Below, piece by piece: positions 51,168 through 63,188 of a stretch of DNA of 64,000 nt; position 1 is the stretch's first letter, and every line of letters starts with the position of its first letter. Position numbers and translations under genes: made by a program. The notes under the pieces are model-generated. The model made no database searches. It was not told the origin of the DNA and saw nothing but the letters and a program-made list of their open reading frames with translations. The DNA comes from Saccopteryx bilineata (taxonomy: Eukaryota > Chordata > Mammalia > Chiroptera > Emballonuridae). The stretch lies in NCBI RefSeq assembly GCF_036850765.1, contig NC_089492.1:289948590-290012589 (forward strand), written 5' to 3'.

Positions 51168-54100
51168 TAACCCTAATTATGCCGTGTCGCCACCACCAAC
51201 ATTCTATCAGATTGGATATCCCTGAGCTTCAAATGACCTAAAAGTCCTTTGTGATGGACAAAAGGTACTATTCCATGGTAATGATGATTTTAATAATAAA
51301 GGCAGTCCCACTTGGAAAAATAAGTAGTTACCACAAGGGCAAATAGCGGTGACTTCTCACAGCGCAAAGTAATTTGCGGAACAGTTTCTGTAGGCAGCCA
51401 GAGTGGCGCACTCCCACGGTGAGGGCTGACTCTCGGGGGCAGCTGAGACGGGAGGCACACCTGTAGCCTTCGACCGCAAGTGACCAGCAGCCCCCCTGGT
51501 GGCTGGTGCCACCCCGTGCTGGATGCTTTTCCTGGCTGTCGCTCTCAAAGTCATCGAAGAGGATGGACTCGCTACTCCTAGGAAGAGAAGCCCAATCAGA
51601 GGCTCCTCCCTCTTCCACACTGTGCCCGTTCGCCCACTTTACCCACCAGTGGGTCAAGAAGGTCATGTCACCTGGGAAGAATGAGGCCAGGCCTTCCGGC
51701 TGGAGACCATGATGCCCCTCCGCGGCTTTCACTTAATGCCATTTTAACGACTCAGCAGGGTCTGCGGTGATCGGTTCAAGCAGCCAAACACCATAGATTT
51801 GGGAAGTCCTCACCTGATTTAAGGGCTGGCGTGGGCGTGCACCGCACGGCAGATGTCCAACCCCGCTCGCGGAGGCCACCAGGCCAGCTCGTTCTTGGGG
51901 ATTCCTGTCCTGCCCTCGTGGCTCTGCCCAACATCATAGAACCTAGGTGTCCGATTCCTGTCGTCCCCTCTGAAGGAGCTCTGGTCCCCCACAGCCAGCG
52001 AGGACACACTGGGTGCTTTGTTCACCTGGCATCGGCTCTCTTTTCCTGTTTATTTTTTTTCCTCTAGTGCGGAGAACACCTTTCTTCGCTCTGTCCGAGA
52101 GGGCCGTGTGGACTGATCACCCCCTCCCGGCTACATGGCCTTGTTCTGGGGTAGGAATGGCGCCCGGATGTGGCCACTGGGAGTTCTCCTTTGGCCTCTC
52201 AGTAATAATTGGACGGATGATGCAAGTCCACGCAAGAAACTTCAATCCTGGAAACCCTTGCTAAGATGTTTTTTTGGAAAGAGGTGGTTTCCTTGTTCTG
52301 ATCTTGGAGTTTATGGAACATAGGCCATCAGGGTCAGGAATTGTCCTTTGGAGTGAGCCCATGGGGCGTGAAGCCAGTGGGGAGAAGGACAGAATTGAGT
52401 TACAGAGAGGGAAACTGAGTCCCGATGACATCATTCCAGTTCTTTCTCAGATGAGTCCTAGAATCGTCAGTTATCTGTGCCCCCAAAATGTCCCCATGAT
52501 GATTGAGCAAGTTTGATTTGGCTTTTTACCCCAGTGAAAAGGTCCTAAATTCAGCCAGGACCCCTTGTCTGAAGAACTTGCTATCATTTGGAGGAAGGCA
52601 TGGAAGGAACTGTCCTTCATGTTCCAAGGGCTGTCGGGATAGCTTCCGCCACGGACCATGAGTGCTGACATCTTCTTTCCACGGTTCCCTGGAAAGGGCT
52701 ACAGAGGGGGGAGTGACAGTGATTAGATGTTCAGAGAGGCGGGTCCCAGGGCACTGGCTGTTGGTGCTGGGGGTGTGTTTGGAGGGGGGGGCGAGAGCAG
52801 GGTGGCCACTGTATTTGCTTCTCAGGCATGTGAATCTGATACCCAAAACACACGTGACTAAGCACCCAGATATTTCTTCTTTAAAGCTACAGTGTGTGCA
52901 TTTTTTTAAGCTGATGATTTACCATTGAAATACCTTCGGAAGACCTAAAGAAAGGAATGCCAAGTAGGGAAATGGGAGTGAAATGGTCTAAGTCCATTTC
53001 TGTACCTGCCTTTCCCATGACCTTTACATCACCATCATCCCCCTTCAATGTCTAAGCGGTAAATGATCCCAGCAGATCCCTCAAGGACCCGGGCAGGGGC
53101 CAGAGTTCACTCTAGGCGTTTTGCAGGAAGGGGTTTATTAGAGAGTAATAGTGGCTGAAGAGAGAAACTCCAGCCAGCTTCCAGACATGAGCAGGAAGTT
53201 GCCTCTGTTGCAGCTGCTGGCTCCAGGACCATGGTAGTGTCTGCTCGGAGCTACACTGGCAAGTGGGCGTCACTTGCCTCCTGCCACAGAACCCGGGTCC
53301 ACGTCCCACCTTGCGGGTTTGCGTCCCACCAATGGCAGACCCTAAGCCAAACCTGGGGCTTAGGCTGCAAGGCAGTCTGGGACACATGGTTTTACCCACC
53401 AGCCTCTGCAGCACAGGGTGGTCCCCAGAAGGAGGCTGAAGCAGACACCCGCAGGCCAGTGCCCAGGCCTCTCATGGTCCACCTTGGCCATCAGTATCCC
53501 CTGATGGTGCTCCTTCCCAGACTTCAACTCTGTAGCAAGAACACATCAGCAACCAGCTCTTCTGCACAATGCAGTGCGACCATCCCTCATCCTTCCCTGA
53601 AAGAGGGGCTCAGTCCTACCAATCACTGTGCTCCAAATTCTACCACCAACCACCTACTGCACACCTGATGGACAGTAGTGGGTGGGGGTGGGGTGGGAAG
53701 AAAATCCAAGATACACTCCTCATCCAGGCCGCTGGCCCGGGGCCACCTGCATCTAGTTGGTGCTAGTAGCTTCTTTAGTCTACCACTTACTCCCTGCTCC
53801 TCTGTCCTCAGGTGGGTGGGGGATGGGGTTCTCAACCTGGAGGATTGACTCGGGCCTTTATCCCTTATGGGTCTGCGCTCTGGGTGGTCCTACCTGTATG
53901 GGGTTCCTGTAGACTTCACCACCTCTACTTCAAGATGCTGAGTGACAGGAAGCCGCCCCCAAATCGTGCAGGATCTAACACACTTCCTCTGCCCCCTCTG
54001 AGGTGAGCAGCCCTGTTCTGTCTTGACTGGCAGGACCATTTACCCTAGCCATCAGTGATGATCTCCCAATGACCAGGGGTCACTCTCACTGCATCAGATA

Positions 54101-56830
54101 TGCTGCTGTGTCCCCCGGCCAGGTCTTCCCCAGGGCACCGAGCCCGCTAAGCCAGCAGAACCACAGGTTGGAGAGATGGGAAGCAAGAATTTAAAATTTT
54201 GGAAATAGTCATGGGGAACTTCTCCCCCCCCCCCTCCGCCCCCACTTCCCTGACTGGGTGTCCCCCCTGCGGGAGCGAGAGCAGCACTAGCATTTGCTGG
54301 TTCAGAGAACGCCCCGCCTCGGACAGTACAGCACTCAACTGCGCACGTCGTTGGCTTCCTCCTGGCACTAGGACCGAGTCTGTAAGGCCTTCTAGCACGT
54401 CCCACTCCTCTGCAGTGCCAGCTGCTTTTGGGTGACGAATGCAGGCTACGAGCAGAGAGTTCCGCGTCACCCCATCGCCCCCCTTCTTTGTCTGTGAAAT
54501 GAGCTCCTTTGCAGGGAGCCACACTGCGTGAGAAGCCGAGGAAGGTGGCCGGACACTGTGCAGAGCGGCGGACGCAAAGCGTGTCTGTACTTGGGATAAA
54601 CGGCGGCTCCAGTGAGGCTGACTGGTTCACCCGTGTCTGATGGGAAGAGCCTGCTTCCCCCATGGCGTGTGCTCCTGAAGGGGGTCTTAGTGATACATCT
54701 GCTGCCCTGGGGATGGTGGGAGCCACACCTGCCCTGGGGAGGTGCCCACGGTCACTGAACCCCCCGTCTTCGTCGCTGCCCCCATGCCTCCGTGTTCATG
54801 AGCCCATGGAGTGTGTCTGCGAGTGGAGGGGAAACAGGCTCATCGACATCCTCCGAATGAGACAGCTCGTCCATCCGCACTGGGGACCAGGTATCCCCCT
54901 GCTCCCTCTGGGCCCATTCTAAGAGGGCTGGCCCCCCATCGCCCCAGCCTCGCTCTCTCCACGCAGTAACCGCAGGCTGGACCTCCAGGCCTCCCTCACA
55001 ATCGCTGTGTACACGCGCACCCATGGCTCCACTGGGTTCTGTTCATGAGCAAGACCCCTCCCTTTCGGCTCCACCTGAGAGCCTCCCTAGGGCAGTGGTC
55101 GCATCTGCTCTTGACTGGTGCCAGCATTTTGTGCAGAGGCTGATAACCAGGTTTGGGCTCCTTCTTCCTTAGTCAGCTGGTCACAGGGAGACCACTGGGA
55201 CGATGGAGGGGGGGTAGAGGGAAAGATGCCCGAGCCATTGGAGTAGGTATGTACCTCCTGATGCAATTTCTTGTGTTTTCAGGACCTGCTTGACTTGACC
55301 TCTTGGGTACTCCTTAGGTGGGGGCTGTCACTTGGCATGGCCCAGGGCATGGCCTGGTAAACTGGGTCCCATCCCGCTACCCTGGGTCTCTTGATACTCC
55401 TTGGGGAGGACCCAGGACGAGAGGCTCAGCATCTGCTCGGTCTAATAGAACCATTGAACTGTGTCTGAAGGAGACTGCTGTTGGCTGAAGAGGCTGTGAC
55501 TTTGCTTCCAAACCCAGGGGACAGGCCCTGTGATTCTCCATCCAGTCTCCTGCCTGCCGCAGACACTTTGAGCTCTGCTAGATCTCCAGGAGCCTACGTG
55601 CCAAGAGGCCACGCTGCCCGGGCTGCAGGCTGGGCCAGCCAGCGAGCCTCCTCCCGCTGCGGCCCCGCTCACAGGGGCAGAGTGATGGATGCCTTGCTCC
55701 GGGTGTGGGAGCCCGAGCCTCGTTTGAGTGATGAGTGGCAAGGTTTAGCAACCTTTTCTTTCCCACCTTCAGAGGGGTTATCTGAACATATCCAGATCAG
55801 GTCTCTGAATTTTCAAAAGCTTTTTTTCCTCTCCTACCTGGTCCTAGGAAGCTTGTAGAATGTCTGCCCAAGACTTCTTGCTCTGAGATCCTGTTGCCAT
55901 GGGTCGTCAATGTGCTGGATCAGGGTGGTGCCCTGTGGGAGACTGGGGTGATGGAGGTCTCTATGATGGAGGCTCTGAGACAGAGAGCTGGCATGGCTCT
56001 GGGCATGACAATGGAATGGTGTGGCTGCCTTCGTCAGAGTTCAGCACTGCAGACCTCAGTACGACAGAGAAAAGAGAGCACCTGCCAAGGCCACGCAGCC
56101 AAGTGTCTGGTGCTGCAGCAAGGAGGCCACATCTGGGGCAGCAGCTTCCAGAGCGGTCACCTTCTGAACAAGTCGGTGACGATCCCAGTCACTCCCCAAG
56201 ACCCACCTGTCCCCTCGTGGCCCAGGCAGATGAGCTGACTGGGGATGTGGGAAGACTCTCCCGGGTCGCTGATGGTGACATAGGAACTGGATGGCCCCAG
56301 ACGGGTAGAGTTGCTTTCACTTGATATTTTGGTAGAAAGGGTAGTTCCAGAGACTTCTACCTGCCTTTCCTTCCATAATAACCCTCACTTCCTGGGCTGG
56401 GGTCAGTGAAGGTTGTGCCAGTTTCAGAGCTTGTGTCTTCCAACCCTACGTTCAGAAAGGGCAGGAATGACCAACAAGTTTCGTGAGCCCGTGGGCTCAC
56501 CATGAGCCAACTCAGGTTCAGGTTCCAACATGATCTGACTCCGTAAGCCCCCATCTGATGGGGGCCAGAGGAAATCCCAAGTCTCGGGGATTAGCATCAG
56601 CTCGAAGCCAGTGTCTAACACCCCCAAATGTCTGAGTATATCTTCCCCCATGGGAAGAGCTCTGGTCAGTGGCCTCAGATTCCTTTGGGCTAGGAGGAAG
56701 CTTGAGAACGGACTGATGTAATGTTGCAGGAGGTCGTTTTTAATACTGACCTCTGGTATTCCTGTATGCCTGCTCCTTTCCCATGGCACATCCCAGCTCT
56801 TTCCCACCAAGAGGTGAAGATGATCTCTCT
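51168..56830. other. intergenic region, no gene recognised
   Basis: Several medium open frames on both strands, none with family motifs. A MIR-like fragment lies near 52395-52435 ('gttacagagagggaaactgag'). The rest may include old, unrecognised retroelement sequence. An off-by-one CTCF-like motif lies at 51489-51503 on the minus strand. Confidence 0.5.
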
Positions 56831-56834
56831 TCAA

Positions 56835-57200
56835 ATCTGGTGGTCTTGTGACTTGCTTTTGTAAATAGGACGTGGTTTAAATACCATGTCAAGTTCCGAG
56901 CCATGGCCCATAGAAGCTTTGCTTGCTTCTGTTTTCTGAAGCCGGCCTCCCCCATCAGAACAAGCACACATCAGCCCATCAGGGGAGGAGGGACATGTGG
57001 AGCAGAGACAGGCCAGTCCGGTGGGAGCCTCCCCCCACAGCACATGAGAGACGCCAGTCAGGGTGAGCTGAGCCTGGCTTCATTAAGCAGAACTGCCCAG
57101 CTGACCAAAAGACACAAGAGCCATAACAAATTCTTCAAGCCAGTAGGTCTTGGAGAGGTTTGTTATGCAGCAATGGCTGCAGATACAGGCAGGAACCCAG
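56835..57200. repeat. possible old LTR/LINE-derived repeat
   Basis: The layout 'tggtcttgtgacttgcttttgtaaataggacgtgg...gccatggcccatagaagctttg...ctgcccagctgaccaaaagacacaagagccataacaaattcttcaagccagtaggtcttgg...tttgttatgcagcaatggc' resembles a mammalian MaLR-like or similar repeat ending in 'taagccactaagtttg...ttgttacgcagca'. Family uncertain. Confidence 0.4.
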
Positions 57201-57776
57201 GGCTGATCTCCCGGGAAACCCCGCCTCCTCTCCATTCAGAATGCTCAGGGCCCATGAGTTAACTCTGGGAAATGGCCCAGGGGCTGCGATGATTGTGCTC
57301 TGGAGGATTTTATTTATTTATTTTTGTTTATACATGTCAAGCAGGACCATACTGGGCTGCCCACCTATTTCAACTCCTGGGGTGCCATGATCAGTTGACC
57401 CCTCTCAAAGAGCCCTCTCTGAGTTAAGCCATGCCGACATGCATCCGATATGCTGTGCTGCTGCCTGTTGGGGTCACTGTGCCCCCGGCCTCTGGGAGGT
57501 AGGTCAGTGCCACCAGTCTGAGATCTTAGGACAATGGCTTTGCCTATGTCTACCATGGACCCCACCCCACGCCCGTCCTTGGGTGCCGGCCAACCCTTTA
57601 GCCGTAGTTGGGTCAGATAACCAATCCCAAATTTCACTCTTGGTACCAATTTCTGTAAGGCTCAGGCTTCAGGGGAGGAGACAGACCTATTCCAGTTACT
57701 GCAAGTGGGCAGGGATCCATCATACGGTATCACACGGTATAGGGAATCACTAGCAGTCCTGAAGAAAGAATCTCAA

Positions 57777-57782
57777 GTGCTC

Positions 57783-57833
<51 letters not shown>

Positions 57834-57880
57834 GGCCCCTGCGCAAGGATGACACGCAAATTTGTGAAGCGTTCCATATT
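57777..57880 (+). pseudogene. RNU6: U6 snRNA retropseudogene
   Basis: A 104-nt copy of U6 spliceosomal RNA, including the ACAGAGA box ('acagagaagattagcatggcccc') and the 3' domain. I see one substitution against the canonical sequence (aaattcgtg to aaatttgtg). The terminal U-run is replaced by poly(A) (57881-57900), and the copy is flanked by the duplication aaagaatctcaag at 57765-57777 and after the poly(A) (to 57912). Poly(A) and duplications show an L1-driven retrocopy. No proximal sequence element was recognised upstream. Confidence 0.95.
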
Positions 57881-57912
57881 AAAAAAAAAAAAAAAAAAAA
57901 AAGAATCTCAAG

Positions 57913-58316
57913 GCCGAGTTTCCAGGAGAAGACTTTTAAAGTGGCACGATAGAATCAGACTGGCCAGAGAGCAGCGTCCACGTGAAGGCAAGGAAACTGC
58001 CCTTAGAGCCAGGAAGTCCACAGTTCTGAACAAAGTCCCACAGGAGTATGTTTGATTGGTGGGACCTATGTTGCCCCCTGCCCTCAGCTGCAAGGTCTTC
58101 TGGGAAATGTAGTTTTCTGTCATCCAGCTCCTAAAGTCTGGGTATTCCGCTGTTCAGAGATTTTTAACAGATAGAGCCAGTGCCCCATTCCCCACATGCC
58201 CAGTAATTCCTGGACACTGCCTTTCCTAAGGGCAGCAGGGTCCACATGCCATGTTGCCCTAATCTCCCACCTGGTCAGAGCAGGAGAAACTTGGCCTGTG
58301 AAACTTGTGGACTAAA
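57913..58316. other. intergenic, nothing recognised
   Basis: Continuous with the sequence before the U6 insertion. No gene or named repeat. Confidence 0.5.
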
Positions 58317-58647
58317 TTTTTTCTTTTTTTTTTTTTTACAGAGACAGAGAGAGTCAGAGAGAGGGACAGATAGGGACAGACAGACAGGAACAGAGAAAGA
58401 TAAAAAGCATCAATTATCAGTTTTTCATCGAGACACCTTAGTTGTTCATTGATTGCTTTCTCATATGTGCCTTGACCGTGGACCTTCAGCAGACCTAGTG
58501 ACCCCTTGCTCAAGCCAGAGACCTTGGGTCCAAGCTGGTGAGCTTTGCTCAAACCAGATGAGCCTGCGCTCAAGCTGGCGACCTCAGGGTCTTGAACCTG
58601 GGTCTTCCGCATCCCAGTCCGATGCTCTAACCACCGCCTGATCAGGC
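58317..58647 (-). mobile_element. tRNA-derived SINE (second bat family), inverted
   Basis: On the minus strand: head 'cctgatcaggcggtggttagagcatcggactgggatg', body ending 'gtcaaggcacatatgagaaagcaatcaatgaacaac', then an 'aactgataattgatgctttttatc' segment and the characteristic gacagac-rich tail before the T-run at 58321-58337. Target-site duplications are unclear. Confidence 0.88.
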
Positions 58648-58849
58648 TGGACTGATCTTAAGACGTCTGATTAGGGCCAGATGGACATCGGCGTCTTACC
58701 CGCCACTCACACTGACCACTTGGAGCTTCTCTATTCTGCTGAGTGCTTCTGTGATTGGTCAAGTTTGCAAAATACTCATGGGATAAAGGATTTCCTTATT
58801 TGAGTCATGTTAAGTGTATCTCTGACATGTTTTTTTCCCCTAGGGGACC

Positions 58850-59075
58850 CTATCCTACCTAGTTTTGAATCCTAGTCTGTCTCCCCTGGAGATGTGACCG
58901 GAGTCAAGTTACTTCATGTCTTGTTTTCATCTGTAAAATGAGCACGACTACATCCCATGCAGTACGGGGTTTGCCTGAGGATTACAGCCACGATAAAGCA
59001 TCTAGCACGTTACTTAATAATGTTGTAGGGAGTCTGCATTGAGTAGATGTTGGTTGTTGTTATTGTAATTAGTAT
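58850..59075 (+). repeat. MIR element, sense
   Basis: 'gttttgaatcctagtctg...gtgaccggagtcaagttacttcatgtcttgttttcatctgtaaaatgagc...gcctgaggattacagccacgataaagcatctagcacg...tgagtagatgttggttgttgttattg' follows the MIR consensus from the B box through the core to the 3' end. Old and diverged. Confidence 0.8.
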
Positions 59076-59965
59076 CCCATCGGTCCTGCAAGTAATAGTC
59101 TCCATCAATAGGTGGCTTCAAACAAAATTCTAACACCAGGAGACGATGAGATCACGTTGGAGTTTAATTTGGTTCTCTAATGAATGCATCAGTGAAGAAG
59201 CAAGAAGTTAAAAGTCGCTGATTTGCAGAGCAAGGCAGGAGCAGGGATTTTTACAAGTCAGCTGGGAGAGGCGAGCTGAAATGAGCTTGCTCAGTTAGAT
59301 TCAGAACTGGTAAATGGCCGAGGAGGGCCATTAGTAAAAGTCTAACCTCTTGGCCACCTTCTCCGCTGGGCTATGAAACCACCGTTCCTTGCCATTTTTT
59401 CGACAGGTTTAAGCCCCCAACCTCCACGGGCTGGAGAACGCCTGGGCTCTCCGCTACCGTGCGTGGTTAGGGAAACAGAAGCTGGTGCTCAGGCCGGCTT
59501 AGAAAACGCTCGGGAGGGCCATCTGCAGAGCCAGTGGTCATCATATTTCCTTCTCCCACGTCTGGGACCCATTCTTGGTATTCACGTGCGTGCAGGGCAT
59601 TCCTACCCATCATCAGGATAGAGAGAAAGCTGGCTTTATCTTGTCTGGAGCTGCTTTTCTGGATCCGAGGGGCTCTCCGGGGAGGGGCTGACCTTGGAGC
59701 CCCGGGAGACGCCCCTTCCTCACCATGCCTCACCTGCTTCCTTTGGAATGGATTTACTTTTAACGGTGGTTCCTCACAGGCTCCGTCTCCCTTTCCTGCT
59801 CACCATGGGCATTTGGGAACATTTTACGGTAAAAGACAACATTGTAGCCCTTGGGTCCCAGGCTAGAAACATGGTTTCAGTGGGGGCATTTGTGCCGTGT
59901 GGAGATGCTTCCCGTCAATGTCAGAAGCCGCTGGCGATTGTGACCCTTTCTGTACTCCACTCTGA
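59076..59965. other. intergenic, nothing recognised
   Basis: Unique-looking sequence. 59150-59350 may be a diverged repeat ('ttggagtttaatttggttctctaatgaatgcatcagtgaagaagcaagaag'), family unknown. Confidence 0.5.
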
Positions 59966-60125
59966 ACTTAGGGCTTCCCATTCGTTGTCACATTAACTCA
60001 TCTGAGTAACCTATGGGCAGGTGTCACCTCCGTTTTCTGGATGGGAAAACTGAGATTCAGGACAGGTAAGTGCCTCCATTCAGGGAGCACGTCTCCTAAG
60101 ACCTGGAGCTTAGATTGCAATCTGG
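59966..60125 (-). repeat. MIR-like fragment
   Basis: 'tgtcacattaactcatctgagtaacctatgggcaggtgtcacctccgttttctggatgggaaaactgagattcaggacaggtaag' is a MIR core read in antisense. Confidence 0.65.
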
Positions 60126-60679
60126 GACTTTTGAATTCCCAATGGCTGTTTTCTTTCTACAGCGTTGATGGCAGCGTGTGACTATTTAGCCTCCTTGGCC
60201 CCCATTTCCAGTCCCGAGAACCACGTTCAGACGTCCTCACTCCTAACTAGTTGCATAGATATTCCAGTGCCTGTCTACCAGGTGTGCTGGCTGGTGAACC
60301 CCGCCACTCCCCCTCACTCCAGGAACCCGCCCAATCAAGGGGCCACCTGATCTCCTGGCTTGCTTTCCGAAAAGTGAACTGAGTTCCTGATATGGTCAGT
60401 TTCTAAATGAAAGTTCTAAGTGAAATAATTGAGATTGGAGCAAAAATAGCATTTCAGTGACGCAAAGGAGCCAGCTGGCCTGCTCTGGATGGTGACACGG
60501 AGGGTTAGGAACCAGTACGAGGTGAACCTTGAGACAGTGGCGGTGGCTGTCACAGCTCATGCCCACTCTGTCCCCTTAGCCAGAGGACCTATGAACCAGA
60601 AAGCACTCCTCTCTGATGGTCTTTGTGAATAGAGACTGAGAAACTGGGGGCAGTGCTGTCTCTAGTCAAATAACTAATG

Positions 60680-60885
60680 CTTCTTTAGACTTACTAGGTT
60701 AGACACTCACGTTGTTTTATTTAATCTCCAGGACCACTTGGGGAGATGTGGGCGCTCTCGTCCCCACGTTATGGATGAGGACGTGAGGACCCAGCCAAGG
60801 CTTACACGGTGATGAGAGCTGGGGCAGGAGGTCTGTCCGACTGAAGACCTGTCTTCTCATCGTCGTGCCCGATACATTTAACCAT
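60680..60885 (-). repeat. MIR-like fragment
   Basis: 'aatgcttctttagacttactaggttagacactcacgttgttttatttaatctccaggaccacttgggg...cccacgttatggatgaggacgtgaggacccagccaaggcttacacggtgatgagagctgg' follows the antisense MIR consensus. Diverged. Confidence 0.7.
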
Positions 60886-61445
60886 TTAATCTGGACACAC
60901 TGTGGAGGGTTTTGGAGGAGAGAATAGTGAGGACCACCTGGTTGATCTGGTGGATGCTTATGCCAAGGCGTGAGCAGAGAGGAGGCATTTCATCAAAGGG
61001 TTCTGGAGCGTTCAAGTGCAACTCTTTCTTGGAGCACGTCTGCTTCAGAGACCTGAAGTATCACCTTGTCACAGTGGTTCTCAAACTTTTTGAAGTCAGG
61101 GTGCATTTAAAATTCTACAAATAATTGTAGGTGCACTATGTACAAATTTCTGAGAAATATGTTATAATAATTAAGTCAAATATTAAAGAAAAAAAATAAA
61201 GTCCAAACGTGCTTTTATGGTAATTAAACAAAATAAACACAACAAAATTAAATTTATTCTGACATTAAAAAACATTTTTATGTTACATTTTTTGAGTTAT
61301 GCTTTTTAGAATTCGTAAAAAAGAGGGGTTAAAAATTAAAAAAAATGACAGAAAAGTTATCTTTTTTATATATATAGATACATTCTTAGTAAGATTTAGT
61401 AAATTCAGCAGGTCCCGGCATGAATGTGTTAAGTTTTTTCATTCT

Positions 61446-61580
61446 TGTGTTTATGAGAAACATGAGCCTGATGTGTCCTAGAGATTTCTTCAATGTTTGG
61501 GCATATATTTGAAAGGCAAACTCTCACTTCCTCGTCAATACATTGAAGAATTCCTCTTTTTACTCTTAATTGTGTTGAGT
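61446..61580 (-). pseudogene. hAT transposase C-terminal remnant
   Basis: A partial, frameshifted coding relic of the dimerisation-region tail of a hAT (ZBED5-like) transposase. In one frame IKSKKRNSS, in the next EEVRVCLSN, PNIEEISR and HQAHVSH. It corresponds to the usual end of these proteins (KRNRL..E.DLRV.LS.I.P.I......AQ.SH). Non-functional. Confidence 0.65.
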
Positions 61581-61843
61581 GCAGAAAACCCTCACCATAC
61601 ATACCATCTTTACTTTACACCAAACAAGGATAGAAGAAACTTGCCTCCAGTCTTTCCGGGGAACATGGAGGGTAGTGTAAACAATCCAGCACCACAGCTT
61701 GACAGCCTTTTGCAACCTAATCAGGCAAGTGAGGTGGGGGATTGGGCAGACTGTCAGCTTACAGACAATTCCCCGCACCTCTGTCCCCCCCAAATCAAAA
61801 CTCCAAAAATCCTGTTGGTTTTTTGGTCCCCAACAGGCACATA

Positions 61844-62348
61844 CAGTGTGTCCGTAAACTGCACCTATTCAGTGCAGTTTGATGTGGGCTCACGCACAAA
61901 TTTTTTAGGGCTCCTTAGGTAGCTATCCCGTATAGCCTCTACAGACTCATCACTGACTAATGGTCTACCAGAACAGGGTTTCTCCACCAAACTGCCGGTT
62001 TCCTTCAACTGCTTATCCCACTGAGTAACGTTATTCCTATGTGGTGGCGCTTTGTTATAAGTGTGCCGATATTCACATTGCACTTTGGTCATGGATTCAA
62101 ATTTAATGAGCCACAGAACACACTGAACTTTACTCTGTACTGTCCACATCTTGACTGGCATGGCCATGGGCTGCTCCGCTGTATACACGGTGTTACATCA
62201 TCATCTGTGCATGCGCACATGCTGCCACATCATCCTACAGAAACTGGGAGGGTTTTCCTTTTATTTGGTGCAGATTTCACATTTCTATTGTCTTTTGTTG
62301 CTTTCCTGTGACCGGTCAAAAGTGCACCATGACTTTACGGACACACTG
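61844..62348 (-). mobile_element. internally deleted Tc1/mariner element nested in the hAT
   Basis: Perfect TA duplications (61842-61843 and 62349-62350) flank inverted ends that share cagtgtgtccgtaaa exactly. On the minus strand an open frame (62188-61865) encodes the N-terminal, helix-turn-helix part of a mariner-family transposase, with motifs such as PPHRN, ETGSLVEKP and SGRP. It then jumps almost directly to the far inverted repeat, so the catalytic DDE domain is deleted. At about 505 bp against roughly 1.3 kb for a full element, it is non-autonomous. Confidence 0.88.
61865..62188 (-). pseudogene. mariner transposase N-terminal fragment
   Basis: A 107-codon open frame covering the DNA-binding half of a mariner-family transposase: a first helical region (KVQCVLWLIKFES), then NNVTQWDKQLKETGS and CSGRPLVSDESVEAIRDSYL. 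It runs into sequence next to the opposite inverted repeat. The catalytic aspartates are absent, so it cannot be an active transposase. The intact frame over 324 nt suggests a fairly recent insertion. Confidence 0.75.
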
Positions 62349-62422
62349 TATTTCTCTGGAATACCATAGGGCGCATCTGGAAATCTTCTAGGGCGCACAC
62401 TTTGAGAACCACTGCCTTAGCA

Positions 62423-63180
62423 TCTCAACCAAGGAAGAGCGTGCAGCCCTCTGGCAGGCCAGGTCCTTCTGGAAGCTGAGTCCTCGCCCCGACAACTTGA
62501 TGTTTTAATTTTTCCCAGCGGAGACTGGATGGAGCTCATTGTCAAAGCCTCTGTCTCTTTTCTGGCTTCTTTTCCGTTTTCTTTCACGTTTGGGGTCAAT
62601 GAAGCAGAATTTCAGGTCTTCGGCTGATCCGATCGATACACCATTCCGCTTTCATCTCAACACATCTTCTGGAGGCATTTCCAGTCGAACGGCCTCATTT
62701 TCAGGCATGGAGTTTGTCTAGTTAGATCCCCGGGGAGAGAGGGGTGCCGGGTGAGATGGGCGGTTGGGTAAGGGGTGTTTCTTCTCATCGCTGTGCACAA
62801 TGGATTTCTCTTCTCAGCTTGTCTTGACTTAAAAAATTTTAATATTCCAAACTCAAACCTACAAAAGGGTGTCCCTATCCCCTTGGCCCCGGTGGAGAGA
62901 AACAGAGCCATGACTCCCTGTGAGGATGCTGCCAGCCGTTGGCGACCCCGCCACCTCCTGAGGCTCCTTCCTTAGTGACGAGGCTGTCGGGGTCTCTGCA
63001 AGGCTGGGTGAAGACGGACGTGGTCAGACACGGTTCAGGAGGGTGGAGTTCTGACGGTGCCTCCCTTCTGCTCTGCTGCTAAGGGGTCTCCAAACTGTGT
63101 GGATTCCAGAGTCACCTGCGGCCCCCTGAAGGCTGTCTTGCTTTCTGGAAAGTGGTAAAAGCTCTGAAATGTTTTGTAGC
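62423..63180. other. intergenic, nothing recognised
   Basis: No gene or transposon identified between the hAT elements. Confidence 0.55.
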
Positions 63181-63188
63181 CCCTGGGC

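Larger units (their letters stand above)
61072..62414 (-). mobile_element. hAT element with decayed transposase, containing a nested mariner
   Basis: Ends are cagtggttctcaaa at the left and the same sequence reverse-complemented at the right (tttgagaaccactg). Flanking duplications are ccttgtca (61064-61071) and ccttagca (62415-62422), 6 of 8. On the minus strand at about 61580-61446 a frame-broken segment encodes a stretch like the C-terminus of ZBED5/Charlie-type hAT transposases (IKSKKRN, then after a frame change RVCLSN..PNIEEI...HQAHVSH). Most of the transposase is missing. A 505-bp mariner (61844-62348) is inserted inside; without it the element is about 836 bp. Confidence 0.85.

Noticed and set aside
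50905..51225. Histidine-rich open frame
   Set aside because: It is a direct translation of the CAT/CAC microsatellite and has no start context or homology outside it.
51489..51503. Another CTCF-like site (reverse complement CCACCAGGGGGGC)
   Set aside because: It has one extra G in the core relative to the consensus spacing, so the match is weak.
51328..51732. 134-codon minus-strand open frame with an acidic stretch
   Set aside because: No homology recognised, no splice or poly(A) context seen. It could be part of a non-coding transcript, but I cannot support a gene.
53100..57700. Possible endogenous retrovirus
   Set aside because: No gag, pol or env motifs in any frame, no paired LTRs or primer-binding site seen. 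At most a solitary old repeat near 56835-57200.
57777..57880. Functional U6 snRNA gene
   Set aside because: It has a poly(A) tail instead of the Pol III T-terminator, is flanked by target-site duplications, and lacks a recognisable proximal sequence element.
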